Positions 48,028 through 60,921 of a stretch of DNA of 64,000 nt are shown here, piece by piece. This DNA is from Epichloe hybrida (lineage: Eukaryota > Ascomycota > Sordariomycetes > Hypocreales > Clavicipitaceae), in the NCBI GenBank assembly GCA_019022495.1, contig JAFEKR010000004.1, positions 2,542,001 to 2,606,000 on the forward strand, read 5' to 3'. A program made the translations under genes and the position numbers. How positions within the stretch are numbered: the stretch's first letter is position 1; each line of letters opens with the position of its first letter. The notes under the pieces are model-generated. The model was not told the DNA's origin. It saw nothing but the letters and a program-made list of their open reading frames with translations, and ran no database searches.

Positions 48028-48675
48028 CAGAGTATTACACTAAAACGTGTAGTGTAGTGTAGTATTTGTAGTGTAGTGTAGTAACTACACTATAAACTAC
48101 ACTAACTATAAGGAAAAAAAAACTATATTACACTAACTATAAAAAAAAATAAACTATAATACATTACACTATAAATTTTTTTTCCTAAACTACACTAACT
48201 ACAAACACTATAAATATAGTATTAGACTTTTTATTAGTTATTAGTATTTATAAGGTTAAAAGAAAGCTAGTTATATAAAAGCTTTTATTATTACTTATTT
48301 TATTAAATTAGTTATAAAATTTATAATATTATATTATTTTTATAATTTTATTATAACTAAGTAAGGTTATATATAATATTATACTTTTTTAATAATACTA
48401 TTTAACTTAATACTTTATTTCCCTAATATAACTTAAAGAAAAACCTTCTTATTATATTATTTACTATTTCTATAAATTATTTACTATTTCTATAAATTAT
48501 TATTATTACTTATTTTAAAAAAACTATAAAAAAAACTACTAGTAAACTTAATATAAGTAGCTTATTATATCTTATTATAGCTTATAATAGCTTATTATAT
48601 CTTATTATAGCTTATAATAGCTTATAATAGCTTATAATAGCTTGTAATAGCTTATAATAGCTTATAATACTAATA
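48028..48675 (+). mobile_element. hAT-like element fragment with terminal CAGAG end
   Basis: Starts CAGAGTATTACACTAAAACG, which is the reverse complement of the end at 60754. Subterminal GTGTAGTGTAG repeats, poly-A blocks and the sequence up to 48667 match the reverse complement of 60211-60754 plus the sequence ending at 53125. The CAGAG end fits the hAT superfamily. The far end is missing; a MULE-like element is inserted at 48676. Confidence 0.65.
48577..48668 (+). repeat. (CTTATAATAG)n minisatellite
   Basis: About nine 10-bp units with CTTATTATAT variants, just before the MULE-like insertion. Confidence 0.85.
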
Positions 48676-51232
48676 GGGCGTGGGTAAAAGGCAACCCTGT
48701 TTTGTTAAATAGCAACCCTATTATGGCTAGCAGGTGGCTAAGACGCCTAATACCAGCTGCCTATAGTAATTTATATAGTAAGTCTATACTAAGTGTCTAG
48801 ACTATCCCGCATTATTAACCTTGCCTCTTATGCCTGCCTTTGATTTTAATTAATATAATACTAATACTCCTATGACATTAATAACTCCCCTAAGGCATCC
48901 TATAAAGTTATCTCTGCCTTCTATTGCTTAATACTAATGCCTTTATTATTATTAATATTATTCTCTTTATTATTTAAAGGAGTATCTTTAAGTCTTATAG
49001 CTATCTAAGCATACGCTTAAGGATGCTTAGTGCCTAGCTTATATAGGTTATTATTAGAGATATTAATAACCTCTTTTAAAGCTATTTATAATATTTAAAT
49101 CATAGTAAGTGCTATTAAGGGCAGTGGTTAAAGGGTATCCTAGGTAGTATAGGCATTATTATCTTCCTTTGCCTAGGCGTGCTTAAATTTAGAGGGCTTA
49201 TAAGTTATGCTTATAATAGGATTCTTCCTCTTTTCTAACCTAAGGGCTCCCTTTAGCTTACCTTTTGCCTTTATTACTAAGGGTTTAAATAGTCTTACCT
49301 AAGAGCCTATATCTAATAGCATAATAACACTATAATATTAGTGCTAATGCTTGTTAATATTACTAAGTTTAATAGGCTGCCCTTCCTTAATATAACGCTA
49401 AAGACAATGCTAGCATAGCACACTATATAATATAATAAGCTTATAAGGTAAGTATAGTGTTTTCACAAGCTCTTCTTTAGTAAGTTCTAGCTTCTTTATA
49501 GGCTTTAGTCCTAGGACCTTTTCTTTATTAACCATTAGCTATAACGTAACGTACGAAATTTTCTCTTAAATTAAGCTATAGTGTAGCTACTATAATAGAT
49601 TTAGTAGCTTATGAAATCTATAAGTTAAGGCTTATTAAGCTTAAGTAACCTAATTAGTCTAATAGTTCTATAGGCACTAAAAAACATAGCTTAAATCGCC
49701 TATGCTGCTCCAAAGGGCTTGCTTTATTGCTAAATTCAAGGATTTAATAACAGAGGTAACATAATAACTAAAGTAATAATATTAATTAACATAGTATAAG
49801 ACAAGCTTCTCTTTAAATAGATTAATCTAGGTCTATAGCATATATTTAATAGCTTAATCTAGGAACTTACTAGGCTACTAGAAGCTTACTAGGTTTCTTT
49901 TAAAGTTAGACTTTGTTTTACTTAGAAGGACTATTCTAAGCATTAAGGAATTTAGTGAATTAAGGTGCTCTCTCTATGCAGCGTTTTTCTTAGTTATAGG
50001 TTACCCTAGGGAAGTAACGCTTGCATTTAGCAAGTACATTTATATTAACATACTAATAGCATAAAATATAAGGAGTCTTATTAAATATTAGGTTCCTTTT
50101 AATTACCTTAATTAATCCCTTATTATAGTCTATAATTATTGTTTAAGGGCTTATAATTAACCTCTCCGCTAGAACACTTATGATAGTGTTAATCACCTAC
50201 TTAAAATTAGCCTTAGTCTTGCCGCTTATAAAGCAAGCCGCAAATTAAAAGGTCTTCTTTATTAAGGTAATACGATAAGCATTAAATAACGGAAGGTTAA
50301 AGTAGTTTGTTTTATATATATAATTAAGGAAGAAGTAGTTAGGGTTTTCCTTTAATAATTAAAGCCTAGAGATAAGCGTAATAAAGAGCTTCTAGATACG
50401 CCTATTAGAGCTATATTAGTCCCTAAAGACAAAGGTATTATTATCTTTAAGCTAGTTATATAACCACTTAATCTTAGATTAGTTATTAAGTTTGTTTAAT
50501 TAATAGCGTTAAATAGCATTCTTAATATCCTACCTTGTAATGCCCTTAACTTTAGTTAGGTAGCTATGTTATAGTGTAGCTAGTATTATTAAGGGAATCT
50601 AACTGCTATTGTAAAGGTTAATAATCTCTTTGTGATATTTTTAAATAACTTCACATTAGAATTAACTAAGATACTAGCTATTAGTAAGCTTATAATTATA
50701 GTCTTACTATAGCTACCTCTTAATAATATAATCCTTATTAGGGGTAACTGTGATTATAAGCTTATATAGGCAGCCTATTATCTATAAGCTTAAGTTCTTC
50801 TAAGCCTTCTTTAGATAAATATCCTAATAATACTACGATGTGTAGTTCTAACCTTTATAACATTAAAGGATAATTCAGTTATAATTACTAGCATTTGGCT
50901 TTTTATAATAAATTGCAAGACTAAAGCCAAGCTCTTTACCTATAGCTCTAGTAGCCTTAAGGATAGCCTCTTTAGTAATGAAAACGTAGTTAAAGAGAGA
51001 CTCTATAATAATAGGATATTGTGTGTTTTTAGCTATTAAGGATAGCTTTAATTTGGCTTTAATTTGCGATTTTACGGTATTAGGTGCGCTATACACGGGC
51101 GCTAGGGGCTACGTTTAACTAGTACGTGGCCGCTCGCAAAATCACGTGGTCAGCTAGTAACGGGGCAACTGGGCTACCAGCCACAGACAGGGTTGCTATT
51201 TAACAGAAGAGGGTTGCTTGATACCCACGCCC
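48676..51232 (-). mobile_element. MULE-like DNA transposon, RIP-decayed
   Basis: A 2557-bp element with inverted ends: left GGGCGTGGGTAAAAGGCAAC, right (reversed) GGGCGTGGGTATCAAGCAAC. Similarity continues for about 58 bp (both include GTTAAATAGCAACCCT). The 8-bp target duplication TACTAATA lies at 48668-48675 and 51233-51240. A minus-strand frame at 50875-51096 (ATRAIGKELGFSLAIYYKKP) looks like the FAR1-type N-terminal domain of Mutator-like transposases. The rest of the transposase is lost to stops. Confidence 0.75.
50875..51096 (-). pseudogene. N-terminal piece of MULE-type transposase
   Basis: 73 residues with a FAR1-like pattern (F.t.EA...A..GF.l.i..KKP). It reads inward from the right terminal repeat and is followed by RIP stops. 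Assignment rests on this one motif. Confidence 0.5.
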
Positions 51233-51243
51233 TACTAATATTA

Positions 51244-51362
51244 TGTCAGGTGCGCGCGCGCGCGCGGCCTGATAATCAATTGTAAGGTGCAATGCGAGCG
51301 AGAGCTAGCATTGGTAAATCTTTTGGTTCAATGGCTTACCTGCACACCTTCAGGTTCTGACA
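51244..51362 (+). mobile_element. 119-bp GC-tract repeat (MITE-like), copy 1
   Basis: Begins TGTCAGGTGCGCGCGCG and ends GGTTCTGACA; the outer six bases TGTCAG/CTGACA are inverted. A second copy of the same length lies at 60803-60921. Flanked here by TTA on both sides. It contains a 16-bp alternating GC run. No coding. Confidence 0.7.
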
Positions 51363-51667
51363 TTAATACTAGCTCTTATAGGTCTTCTAGTGTGCTAGTC
51401 CTAGGTTTAAATCCTCGTGGGTGGGGCGTGCGCTAGGTCCTAGGTTAATAGGTCTAGGTTTGAATTACTAGTAGCTTAGTAGCTTACGTTAGGCTCACAG
51501 GGCAGGTACAGGCGCACACCTGCATAAGGTCACGTGCACTAGGTGATATATAGGCCTAGCTGCTGTGCGTACTAGGCCTTAGGGGTTCACAATTAGTTAA
51601 TTATCTCAGAGGCCACGGATAACTAGGCCTAGTCTAAGCTAAGGTTGCGCACGTTGCTAGCCGCTGG
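51363..51667. other. GC-balanced island between transposons
   Basis: About 300 bp unlike the surrounding decay. Contains GGTTTAAATCC (51404-51414), which fits a slightly decayed pol III B box, and two similar CCTAGGTT stretches. No gene. Confidence 0.4.
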
Positions 51668-52643
51668 CTAGTAGGCAGAGTATTGTTTGTAGTGTAGTTA
51701 GTGTAGTTTTTAGGAAAAACTTGTATTTGTAATGTAGTTTTTTTTTTCTTATAGTTAATGTATTGTAGTTTTTTTTTTTTTATAGTTAGTATATTATAGT
51801 TTTTTTTTTTTTATAGTGTAGTATATTATAGTTTTTTTTTACTTATAGTGTAGTGTAGTTAGTGTAGTTACTAACTACACTAACTATAAAAACTACAATG
51901 TAGTGTTAGTAAAAAAAAAGTGGGCCTTTTTATTATATAATGTTATTATAAGGATTAAAAGAAAGCTAGTTATATAGAAGCTTTTATTATTACCTATTTT
52001 ACTTAATTAGTTATAGAATTTATAATATTTACCTTTTTTTTAAGAATTTTACTATAACTAGGGTTATTTATAATATTATACTTTTTTAATAATACTATTA
52101 TACTTATTACTTTATTTTACTAATATAACTTTAAGAAAAACTAGATTATTCTTTTATTTACTATTACTACTAATTATTTACTATTTCTATAATTTATTAT
52201 TATTATTTTAATTAAAAATACCCTAAACTAAATATAATATAATTAGTTAATAAATCTAAATAAATAATAAGAAGTTAATAAAGTATATACTTAGTATTAA
52301 TATATTATTAGTTATATAATAAGAACTTTAAAAAAGCTTAAACTATTTATTTACTATTTAAACTAATTAAATATTACTTTAAGCTTTATAATTCTAAAGC
52401 TTTAAGAAGTTATATATAGTAACTTTATATATCTTATTATAATAATATATAAAGAAAGAATATAATAGACTAATATTTATAATTTATTAATAGATAACTA
52501 ATAGTATTATTTTAATTACCCTATATAGCTTAAATAAGCTATAAAAAATAAGTTTAACTTGTTTTTAAAAATAATACTAGGACTTAGTTTTATATAATAT
52601 ACTATACTTATTATAAAAGCTTTAATAACTTTTATAACCTTAA

Positions 52644-52755
52644 TTACTATTATTACTATAATTACTATTATTACTATAATTACTATAATTACTATAATTA
52701 CTATTATTACTATAATTACTATAATTACTATAATTACTATTATTACTATAATTAC
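52644..52755 (+). repeat. (ATTACTATA/ATTACTATT)n minisatellite
   Basis: About twelve 9-bp units within the hAT-like element. Confidence 0.8.
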
Positions 52756-52965
52756 TATTATTTCACTTTTATTATTATTTTAAAAAAACATAAAAGAGAA
52801 AACATTTTTATAATATTAATATTTTTAAAAACCTTAGAATACTAAGTTATTAAAAACTATAGCTTTTACTATAGTAATTTACTTATAATTACTAGTATTT
52901 ATATTTAAGTTATTTATTTATTATTTATTTATTATTAAACTTTAACACTAATAATATTATAAGTA

Positions 52966-53033
52966 ATCTTAGTAATCTTAGTAATCTTAGTAATCTTAGT
53001 AATCTTAGTAATCTTAGTAATCTTAGTAATACT
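52966..53033 (+). repeat. (AGTAATCTT)n minisatellite
   Basis: Seven or eight 9-bp units. The same motif in reverse complement forms the array at 60944-61053. Confidence 0.9.
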
Positions 53034-53125
53034 AGTAATACTAGTAATATTAGTATTATAAGCTATTATAAGCTATTATAAGCTATAATAAGATATAATA
53101 AGCTACTTATATTAAGTTTACTAGT

Positions 53126-53342
53126 TGTAAGGGCTTGGGCTTTGCCTAAGCATTGTCCGTATAGCAGTTAGAGAGGGGAGTGGTAGAAGCAGTTAGGGTA
53201 GGGAAAGGAGGCTTATATAAGTAACTAAGGGGGTATAAGGGGCACTACTAGGGATAGCCTCTTACCCTTCCTCCTTTCTCCTTAAGTCTCTTAATACTAT
53301 ATTAACGCCCTATTATAGTAGCCTAAGGGCTAGTCTATAATA
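53126..53342 (+). repeat. 5' LTR of Gypsy element (217 bp)
   Basis: Begins TGTAAGGGCTTGGGC; the end CATAACA has decayed to TATAATA. Confidence 0.92.
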
Positions 53343-56300
53343 ATTAAGAGACTTCCTTTAGTCCTTTTTAATAATTACTAAAAGACATAATAGAAACACT
53401 AATAGATATATTAATAAATGCAATAGACACGCTCTAACTATAAGACTAACCTAGCTAGGGGATAATAACTCCCCTATTTAATGCTATAGCACTACTAGTA
53501 GCTTAATAAGCCTAATTTAAGACACTTTAACTTATACTTAATAAGTAAATAGTAAAACTTACACGCCTCTAATAATAAGTAGCTATAAGTACTATAGGAC
53601 CCTTAACCTAACTACCTATTATAGCCTAGCCTAATACCCTAATAGTAAACCTTACTTTACCTCCTACCTCTAACCTAGTCCTAACTATACCTAGGGTAAA
53701 ATAAAAACCTATCCCTATAGGTAACCTATATAATAGTAATAAGGCCTTATTTACTATATAAAAGTTCCTAATAAAACATAAGCTATAGGTAAATAAGGAC
53801 TTTATTAAAACTAATAAGGATAGGTAAATATTTATTTACTAGAACCTATTCTCTAAAGTCTAGTCCTAGGTAGTTACTTTCTTTAAATAAAGTAGTATTT
53901 ATAATTTTAACCTAGCTAAATTCCTAGAATACCTTAGGTTTATATTCTTTAATTTATATAGGTAAGAGATAGCCCTTATAGAACTTAATTAGATAGAATA
54001 GGGCCTAGGGGAGCTATTTTCTATGTTCTTTATTTACTTTATAGAGAAGCTCTTATTAGTAAGAGGGGATTATTAGGGGGATAATATAAAGCTAGTAAAG
54101 CTTTAATAAGCGCTTAATAAGCGTTTAAGAGAAATTAGCGTAAGCTAGGGTATTAGCTAGAGTGTGTAGCATATAGCTATTACGTAGTATTATAAGATTA
54201 TAGTTAATATTAAGGCCCTTGCTATAGAGAATAAGTCTAGTTTTAATGTAAACTATAGCTAGCTAAACCTATACCTTAGACTAATCATAAGGGTAACACA
54301 CTAATAACTAGGGTGTGCGTAGCAAAGACTTAATTAGGAAAACAACATAAGCTAGTTAAGAAGGAGAAGGGTCTAAAGCTAGCTATAGACATATAATAGG
54401 CTAAATAGGTATTAGAAGCAAAGTTAGCTAAATGCCATTAGGAGAGATATTACCTATAATATAAATCTAAGGATTACTATATTTAGGAGTGCACCTTTCT
54501 CCTACCCTATCCCCTATAGGTTAGCATTAACTTACATAGAGTAGATAAGAAAAGCATAGATAAGGAGGTAAATATTTCCCTTATAGAAAATAAGTAGCCC
54601 TTAAGCAGAGTCTTATATAGGGGTAAAGAGGCTAACTATATACTATAATATAGGATAACTATTTAAGCTATATAAAGTTAAAGTAAGATATAGTATAATA
54701 TATAGACTAACTACTATTCTTAATTCCTATACTCTTTAACATATGTTATTATATTAATATCTAGATTAATTATAGTTATAATTATTATAGTGCTATAAGC
54801 AAGTTAGTAGTAAAACGGTTTAGCCTAGAGCTTATATAATTACTAAAGAGAAGGCATGTCTAGACTATAGTAAAAGTAAAAAGGAGGGGAAAGAGGGTAT
54901 AGGAGGACACCTCCTTAATTACCTATATAGTACACACTAGAATAAATATTAATAGCTAGGAGTTATTAGTGTATTTATATATTATCCTAGGCCTTATATA
55001 AGACATTATACTTAGGATGCTATGGCTAGAATATTATAACGTGGTTATTTACGTAGTGAAATAGCAATTAGTTATTAGAGTAGCAGAGGGCTTATATGTC
55101 TCTAAAGCCTTTGCGCATAAGGTAAAGACTCTAGTATAAGGGATTATTAGGTCTTTATATGCCACAAAAGCACGCTAAGCACACTAGAGGAAGGACACTT
55201 CTATAACGTTTATTACTATAAGCCTTAAGGAGATAATAATAGTACTATAGATTATAGTGCCTAAGATAAAACCTAATAGCCTAGACATATTAACGTTACC
55301 TAAGGAGTTAGCTAACTTCGCGGACCTTTTTAATAAGGCTAGAGCTAATAGCTTACCTCCTTATTAGGGGTCCCTTAATCACTACATATGCTTACATAAG
55401 AATTAGGATAGGTCTAAACTAACGCTTCCTTAGGGACCACTATATAATATACTAAGGGACTAGCTTCTAAAGGTTAGGCGCTAGATTATAGACTTAATAG
55501 ATAAGGGTTAGATTTATGCTAGCTTATTATTAGCTATAGCTCTAGTTTTCCTTATTAAAAAGGCTAATAGGGGTTAGCGTTTTTATGTAAACTACTACGC
55601 TCTTAATAAGATAATAGTATAGGATTACTATCCTCTCCTATTAATTAAGGAACACTCTATTCCTTATCCTAGGCACACTAGTTTATAAAGGTAAATGTTT
55701 ATGTAGTGTTTTATAAGCTACAGATTACTAAGGGCTAGGAGCACCTAATAGCGTTTTAAACTAGGTTTAGGCTATTTAAGTAGCTAGTTTGCCCCTTTAG
55801 CCTAGCTAGCGCACTAGTAATATTCTAATATTATATTAATAAGTCCTTAGGGGATATATTAGAGGACTTTATTATAGCGTACTTAGATAATATCTTAGTT
55901 TACTTAGGGGGATTAAGGAAAGACTATATAGCTAAGGTCTAGTTAATATTAGGCTACCTAAGGGACGTAAGTTTGTACTTAGACCTTAATAAGTCTATGT
56001 TTATAGTAAAGGAGGTTTAATACCTAGGATACATTATTACAGTAGGTTATTTTATCTATCTAGACCTAGCAAAGGTTATAGCTATTAGGGAGTAGGTAGC
56101 CCTAATAAAACTTTAGGGGGTCTATAGCTTCCTAGGGTTTGCTAACTTTTACTATAACTTTATTAGTAACTTTTTAGAACTAGTAACACCACTAATATAA
56201 TTAACTAAGAGAAATGTCCCTTTTTAATAGGGACCTAAAGAGAATAATGCCTTTAATAGGCTAAAAGACGCCTTTATTATGTACCTAGTACTAGTATAAT

Positions 56301-59300
56301 AGGACCTAGATCTCCCTATAGTAGTAGAAGCTAATTATTTAGGAATAGCCATTAAAGAATGCCTTTTCTAGCAAGGCTAGGATAGCGTTATATACCTAGT
56401 TACCTATTACTTTACTAGCCTTATAACCTTATAAAAGAACTATATAATTTATAATAAGGAATTATTAGCTATTATCTTATGCCTTAAGGCATGGTTAGCT
56501 AAGCTATAAGGCGTTTCTAGTTTGTTTATAATCTATATAGACTATAAGAACCTAGAGTACTTTATAACTCCCTAGTTAATATTAGAGCAGTAAGCTTAAT
56601 AGGCAAACATACTTACACTATTTAATTTCCACCTCTAGTATAAACCTAGTATATAGGTATAGTAGCCTAATACTCTTTCTTAAAGGGAATAAGACTAGGA
56701 AAGGGTAACCTCTAGGATAGGATATATCCTATAACCTATTACTATTATATAGCTCTTACTAACACTAGATAAATAGTGGGATAATAGCAGTATAGTGCTA
56801 CTACTAGCTAGTAGGGTTCTCTTTACTACTAAATACCTTTAGACCTTATAAGACTAGGCTATTATCTTAGACCCTATATATAGTATTTAATTAAGGGCTA
56901 TCTAGGAAAGGGCTTAAAGGTTTCCTATTAAGGCACTTATAAGAGAGTAAGTAGTAAATTATTCTATAAGCGCTTATAGGGCGCTCTAGTTTAGGGGCTA
57001 TACCTAGGTCCTAGCATAGGAGCCTCTTATAATAACCCTAATACAACAATACTATGATTTACTAGTAGTAAGGCACCTAGGCTATAACACCACATTCTAA
57101 ATCTTATAATAGTAGTTTTACTAGGATAGGATATCATAAGATATCACTAGGTTTATTTATAACTATTACTACTACAGTAGTTATAAGAGCTATTAATAGC
57201 GCTAGGGCTTACTAAAGCCTTTACCTATCCCTAACTAGTTCTAGTTATAAATCTCTATTAACTTTATAATAAACTTACTAGCACTATCCCTAGAAAAGCT
57301 ATAATACCTAATAGTTATTATAGATTAACTCTTTAAATTTGTTTAGCTTAAGGCTATAACTTCTATAAGAGCTAAGGAATATGTAAAGAGGTTTAAAATA
57401 GTTTAGTAATAGTTTAAGGGGTTTCCTTAATTAATTATTATAGATTATAGTTTAGATTAGTTAGGAAAGTTTTAGATAATATTATGCTCCTTAGTTAGGA
57501 TTAATTAGTTACTTTTCACATTACACTACCTATAGACTAATAGCAGTATAGAGTAAGCAAACTAAGAGGTATAGGTAATACTACATATTATAGTCTCCTT
57601 CTTATAGTTTAACTAGCTAGAATATCTAGCTACTTACTAGCTTATAATTAATAATAGGCTATCTTCTATAATAGGAGTTAGCCTAAATAAGCTACTACAT
57701 AGCTATAACCTAGAGTTAGTCTAGGCACTACTAGATATATCTGCTTCTATAATAACACTAAAGGGGCAAGTAGTGCGGTTTCTTAAGCACCTCTAAGAGG
57801 GTACTTATCTAGCGTAAGCCATAATAGCCTATATATAATAAAGGCAGTAAGACGCTATGTTTACTTTATATTAGCTAGTAAAATAGTTCTAGGTTAGAGA
57901 TAAAGTGTAGCTTTTACTTAAAAATATTAAAACTAACTACCCCTTATAAAAACTTAATTAGGTAATAGCAAAGTATATAGTTATAAAAGTCCTAATATTA
58001 CTTATAGTATAGCTTAATATCCTAAGAGGTATTTACCTAGTATTTCACATAGACCTTATTAAATACGCTATAGAGAACCCTCTCCCTAGTTAAAAGCTCT
58101 AGGACTCCTATCTAGGACTAGAATAAGTCCCTACAAAAGGTAATAATAAACTTGTTAAGGAATATTAGGTTAAGTAAATCCTAGTGGCTTAGAATGCCCT
58201 AGGCTAGGGTAAAAGATATAATATACTTATTAAGTAAGTAAGTTATATATAGCCTATATAGAAACCATTAGAGAACATAGTATAAACACAGGCCCTTAAT
58301 AAGTTTAAGGCAAAATAGGGAGATATATAATATAATAATAGACTAAATTAATTTTAAAAGACTTATATACCTATAAAGACTCTAATAAGCACCTAAGGCA
58401 CTAAATCACTATATTCTATTACTACTACTTAATAAGGATAATTATCTATTAAGTTATTACCTAAATTACTAGAAGAGAATAGTTAGAGGCGTGCTACCTC
58501 TATCTAGAGTTATATTATAGCTACTATAGCTATGGCATTATTATTACTAGGTAATAGTTATAGTATAATAAGTTATTTACCTTATTTACCTTAGGTATAA
58601 CCTAGGACCTAGATAGTGTAAATAGGGTTAGTGTAAGGAGTATACATAGGAGGGGGCATAATAGGAGACCTAGTAAGTAAGTAGTAAGTAAGAGAAGAAT
58701 AACTAAGGGAGGGAGGAGTATTATTTTTAGCTAGGGAATAGCTAGCTCCTAAGGCTTTAGGAATATAATTATAAGTTAAACCTATTATAGAAGGGAGGCG
58801 TAATAGTTACTAGTAGTAATAAGAAGGAGATTTATTACTTAACCTAGTAATTTAAATATATTACTAGATTTTATCCTAGTAATAAGGCATTAAAGCTTAG
58901 AGAAGCGTGGAAAACTACTTACGTATCTTTTCACGTATTATAGTTAGTTTGCTAATAACTTGCTAGTTCTATTAGAATAAAACGCTTATAGCTTACTATA
59001 TAGAATAGGCTATACTATAGCTAGCTAAAGGGCTAGCGCTAATAAAAGAGGTAACTTTAAGACTAGTTATATTTATTATAGTAGTATTATTAGTAAGGGA
59101 TGCCCTAAGGGCTAACTATATAGGAGCTAGATTAAACTAAGCCTAGGTAAGGAGAGAGTTTTACTAACTAATAAGGTAGCAAAACCTTTAGGATAGTATA
59201 GGTATTTTCTTTTTTATACCTAAAGTTTTAGGGACTCTAGGTTTAATAATATATATACCTATAGTAATCTCTGCCTTAATATCCTTTAGTGTGTAATAGA

Positions 59301-59993
59301 GATAAGGGTTAGTAAATAAAAGCCTAGTGTACTATATATAGGAAAGGTATTACTTCTAATATAAAGGGTATAATTCTCTAGATTTAGGTAAATAATATTC
59401 TAGAATGCTAGTAGTAAGGGCCTGTTTTACATATAGCCTATAAGGGCACTAGACTAATTAGGGAGTAGTATATTAATTATTATTTAAGTTACCCTTTATA
59501 AGAAACTTACTAATAAAATAGGCTAAAGGCATAGTAAGACTAGCTAGGGGTAGAGGAGGGTTAGATAGATTATAAGGTATATTTGAATAGGAGAATAATT
59601 ATTTAAGAAAGAGGTTCTAATAGGATAAAGGGAAAGGTATAATAAAATTATAATAGTAAAGGGATAGTGTTATATAAGGGAAGGTAAGATATAAAAAGAA
59701 ACTAAGTGGGATATTTATATGTGGTTTTAAACCTATATTAGGTAATTAATAAACTAGTAAGGGCAGGGCTAGAGACTATAATAAACAATAGGTTAGTAAG
59801 GTAAACACGTTATGCGCACCGCAAAACTAAGGCATAGAAGTAAGGCAGTTACTATTACTACGTAATAGCTAGTGAGGCTGATATATTATGCACCTAATAA
59901 TAATAAGTAAGGAATAGGATTAATTACCTATAGGATAATTTATAGGACTATCACAAAAAGGGGACTTATTAGACATGCCTAAGTAAGGGTATA

Positions 59994-60210
59994 TATAAGA
60001 GCTTAGGCTTTGCCTAAGCATTATCCGTATAGTAATTAAAGAGAGGAGTAGTAAAAGTAGTTAAGGTAAGGAAAGGAGGCTTATATAAGTAGCTAAGGGG
60101 GTATAAGGGGCACCACTAGGGATAGCCTCTTATCTTTCCTCCTTTCTCCTTAAGTCTCTTAATACTATATTAACGCCCTATTGCAGTAGCCTAGGGGCTA
60201 GTCCATAACA
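59994..60210 (+). repeat. 3' LTR of Gypsy element (217 bp)
   Basis: Begins TATAAGAGCTTAGGC (decayed from TGTAAGGGCTTGGGC) and ends CCATAACA, followed by CTAGT. Confidence 0.92.
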
Positions 60211-60802
60211 CTAGTAGTTCTTTTTATAGTTTTTTTTAAAATAAGTAATAATAATAATTTATAGAAATATAAAATAATTTATAGAAATAGTAAATAATAT
60301 AATAAGAAGGTTTTTCTTTAAGTTATATTAGGGAAATAAAGTATTAAGTTAAATAGTATTATTAAAAAAGTATAATATTATATATAACCTTACTTAGTTA
60401 TAATAAAATTATAAAAATAATATAATATTATAAATTCTATAACTAATTTAATAAAATAGGTAATAATAAAAGCTTTTATATAACTAGCTTTCTTTTAACC
60501 TTATAAATACTAATAACTAATAAAAAGTCTAATACTACATTTATAGTGTTTGTAGTTAGTGTAGTTTAGGAAAAAAAAATTGTAGTGTAATATATTATAG
60601 TTTTTTTTTTTTTGTAGTTAGTGTAGTGTATTCCTTATAGTTAGTGTAGTTTATAGTGTAGTGTAGTTTGTAGTGTAGTTACTACACTACACTATAAATA
60701 CTACACTACACTATAAATACTACACTACACTACACGTTTTAGTGCAATACTCTGCTAGTAGAGCCCTTGGCTCAGGGCGAGCCTTACGAGGGAAGGGATA
60801 AT

Positions 60803-60921
60803 TGTTAGGTGCGCGCGCGCGCGCAGCCTGATAATCAATTGTAAGGTGCAATGCGAGCGAGAGCTAGCATTGGTGAATCTTTTGGTTCAATGGCTTACCT
60901 ACACACCTTCAGGTTCTGACA
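60803..60921 (+). mobile_element. 119-bp GC-tract repeat (MITE-like), copy 2
   Basis: Same length and orientation as 51244-51362, with only a few transitions (for example TGTTAGG for TGTCAGG, CAGCCTG for CGGCCTG). A clear target duplication is not visible here. Confidence 0.7.

Larger units (their letters stand above)
53126..60210 (+). mobile_element. Full-length Ty3/Gypsy LTR retrotransposon, RIP-mutated
   Basis: A 7085-bp element with 217-bp LTRs (53126-53342 and 59994-60210) and a perfect 5-bp duplication CTAGT (53121-53125 and 60211-60215). It reads on the plus strand. RT is recognisable near 55870 as IIAYLDNILVYL (YLDD decayed to YLDN). The integrase region near 57220-57450 has the usual spacing of PLPIP and an ID-LFKFV block. 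RT before integrase is the Gypsy order. Stops throughout; inactive. Its LTR also occurs as the solo copy at 35396-35612. Confidence 0.92.
51676..60754 (+). mobile_element. hAT-like element split by Gypsy insertion
   Basis: Left end CAGAGTATTG at 51676 and right end CAATACTCTG at 60754 are inverted. They are flanked by CTAGTAGG (51668-51675) and CTAGTAGA (60755-60762), an 8-bp duplication with one G/A change. Removing the Gypsy element (53126-60210) leaves about 2.0 kb with no open frame, so a non-autonomous hAT-like element is likely. CAGAG ends and 8-bp duplications are typical of hAT. Confidence 0.7.
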
